Below are positions 5,263-5,293 of a stretch of DNA of 5,293 nucleotides, piece by piece; the stretch's first letter is position 1; every line of letters starts with the position of its first letter. Source of the DNA: Ruminococcus sp. UBA5884 (lineage in GTDB: Bacteria > Bacillota > Clostridia > Oscillospirales > Ruminococcaceae). The stretch covers positions 1 through 5,293 of the forward strand of contig DJFA01000073.1 in assembly GCA_002431975.1 (NCBI GenBank). Reading direction: 5' to 3'. The position numbers were made by a program, and so were the translations under genes. The notes below the pieces were generated by a model. The model was not told the DNA's origin and did not search any database. It was given only the letters and a program-made list of their open reading frames with translations.

Positions 5263-5293
5263 AGCAAACTTCGTTTGCTCAAACTTTTTTCAA
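5263..5293. repeat. Hairpin at the window edge, terminator or dispersed repeat
   Basis: AGCAAAC (5263-5269) and GTTTGCT (5273-5279) form a perfect 7-bp hairpin with a TTC loop. CAAACTT occurs at 5265-5271 and again at 5280-5286, and the second copy runs into six T residues followed by CAA, where the window ends. It could be a terminator for rightward transcription, or the edge of a small interspersed palindromic repeat whose second half (an AAGTTTG copy) would lie beyond the window. I cannot decide from this fragment. Confidence 0.45.

Noticed and set aside
1..5293. CRISPR arrays, tRNA or rRNA genes, insertion sequences, phage attachment sites.
   Set aside because: No spaced direct repeats, no tRNA-like cloverleaf, no transposase or integrase reading frame and no terminal inverted repeats were seen on either strand.

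Overview
The window looks like chromosomal DNA of an AT-rich, anaerobic Gram-positive bacterium, most likely a Ruminococcus-like member of the Clostridia (Oscillospiraceae). The evidence is a C-terminal type I-style dockerin on an exported protein, strong AGGAG/AGGGGG ribosome binding sites, SigA-type promoters, U-tract terminators and low GC. No species can be named from the sequence alone.

Layout: (1) Positions 1-31 hold the intrinsic terminator of a leftward gene. (2) Positions 53-2473 (minus) encode a complete, intact glycogen/alpha-glucan phosphorylase (glgP, GT35, 806 aa), read from a good promoter at 2573-2602. (3) Positions 2474-3028 are a divergent intergenic region. It carries the glgP promoter, a 12-bp palindrome, a rightward promoter at 2783-2811, a cyclic di-GMP-I (GEMM-I) riboswitch aptamer at about 2821-2916 and its expression platform, which ends in an intrinsic terminator at 2945-2980. 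(4) Positions 3029-5140 (plus) encode a 703-aa exported multidomain protein: signal peptide, clostridial N-terminal region, transglutaminase-like domain with a Cys-His-Asp triad, a propeller-like middle region, an unassigned beta-rich module and a C-terminal dockerin. (5) Positions 5141-5293 hold its terminator and, at the window edge, a second hairpin that may be the start of a dispersed repeat or another terminator.

The most interesting point is the regulatory link. A c-di-GMP sensor sits directly before a dockerin-bearing transglutaminase-like protein. A 7-bp antiterminator can be drawn in which the conserved 3' part of the aptamer (2904-2910) pairs with the base of the terminator's 5' arm (2942-2948). 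Ligand binding would hold that strand in the aptamer and allow the terminator to form, so the predicted logic is an OFF switch: high c-di-GMP shuts down the protein. This suggests that second-messenger signalling controls a cellulosome- or amylosome-type extracellular component. The two genes are divergent and have separate promoters. I see no sign that glgP is under riboswitch control; its neighbourhood to the transglutaminase gene may be incidental.
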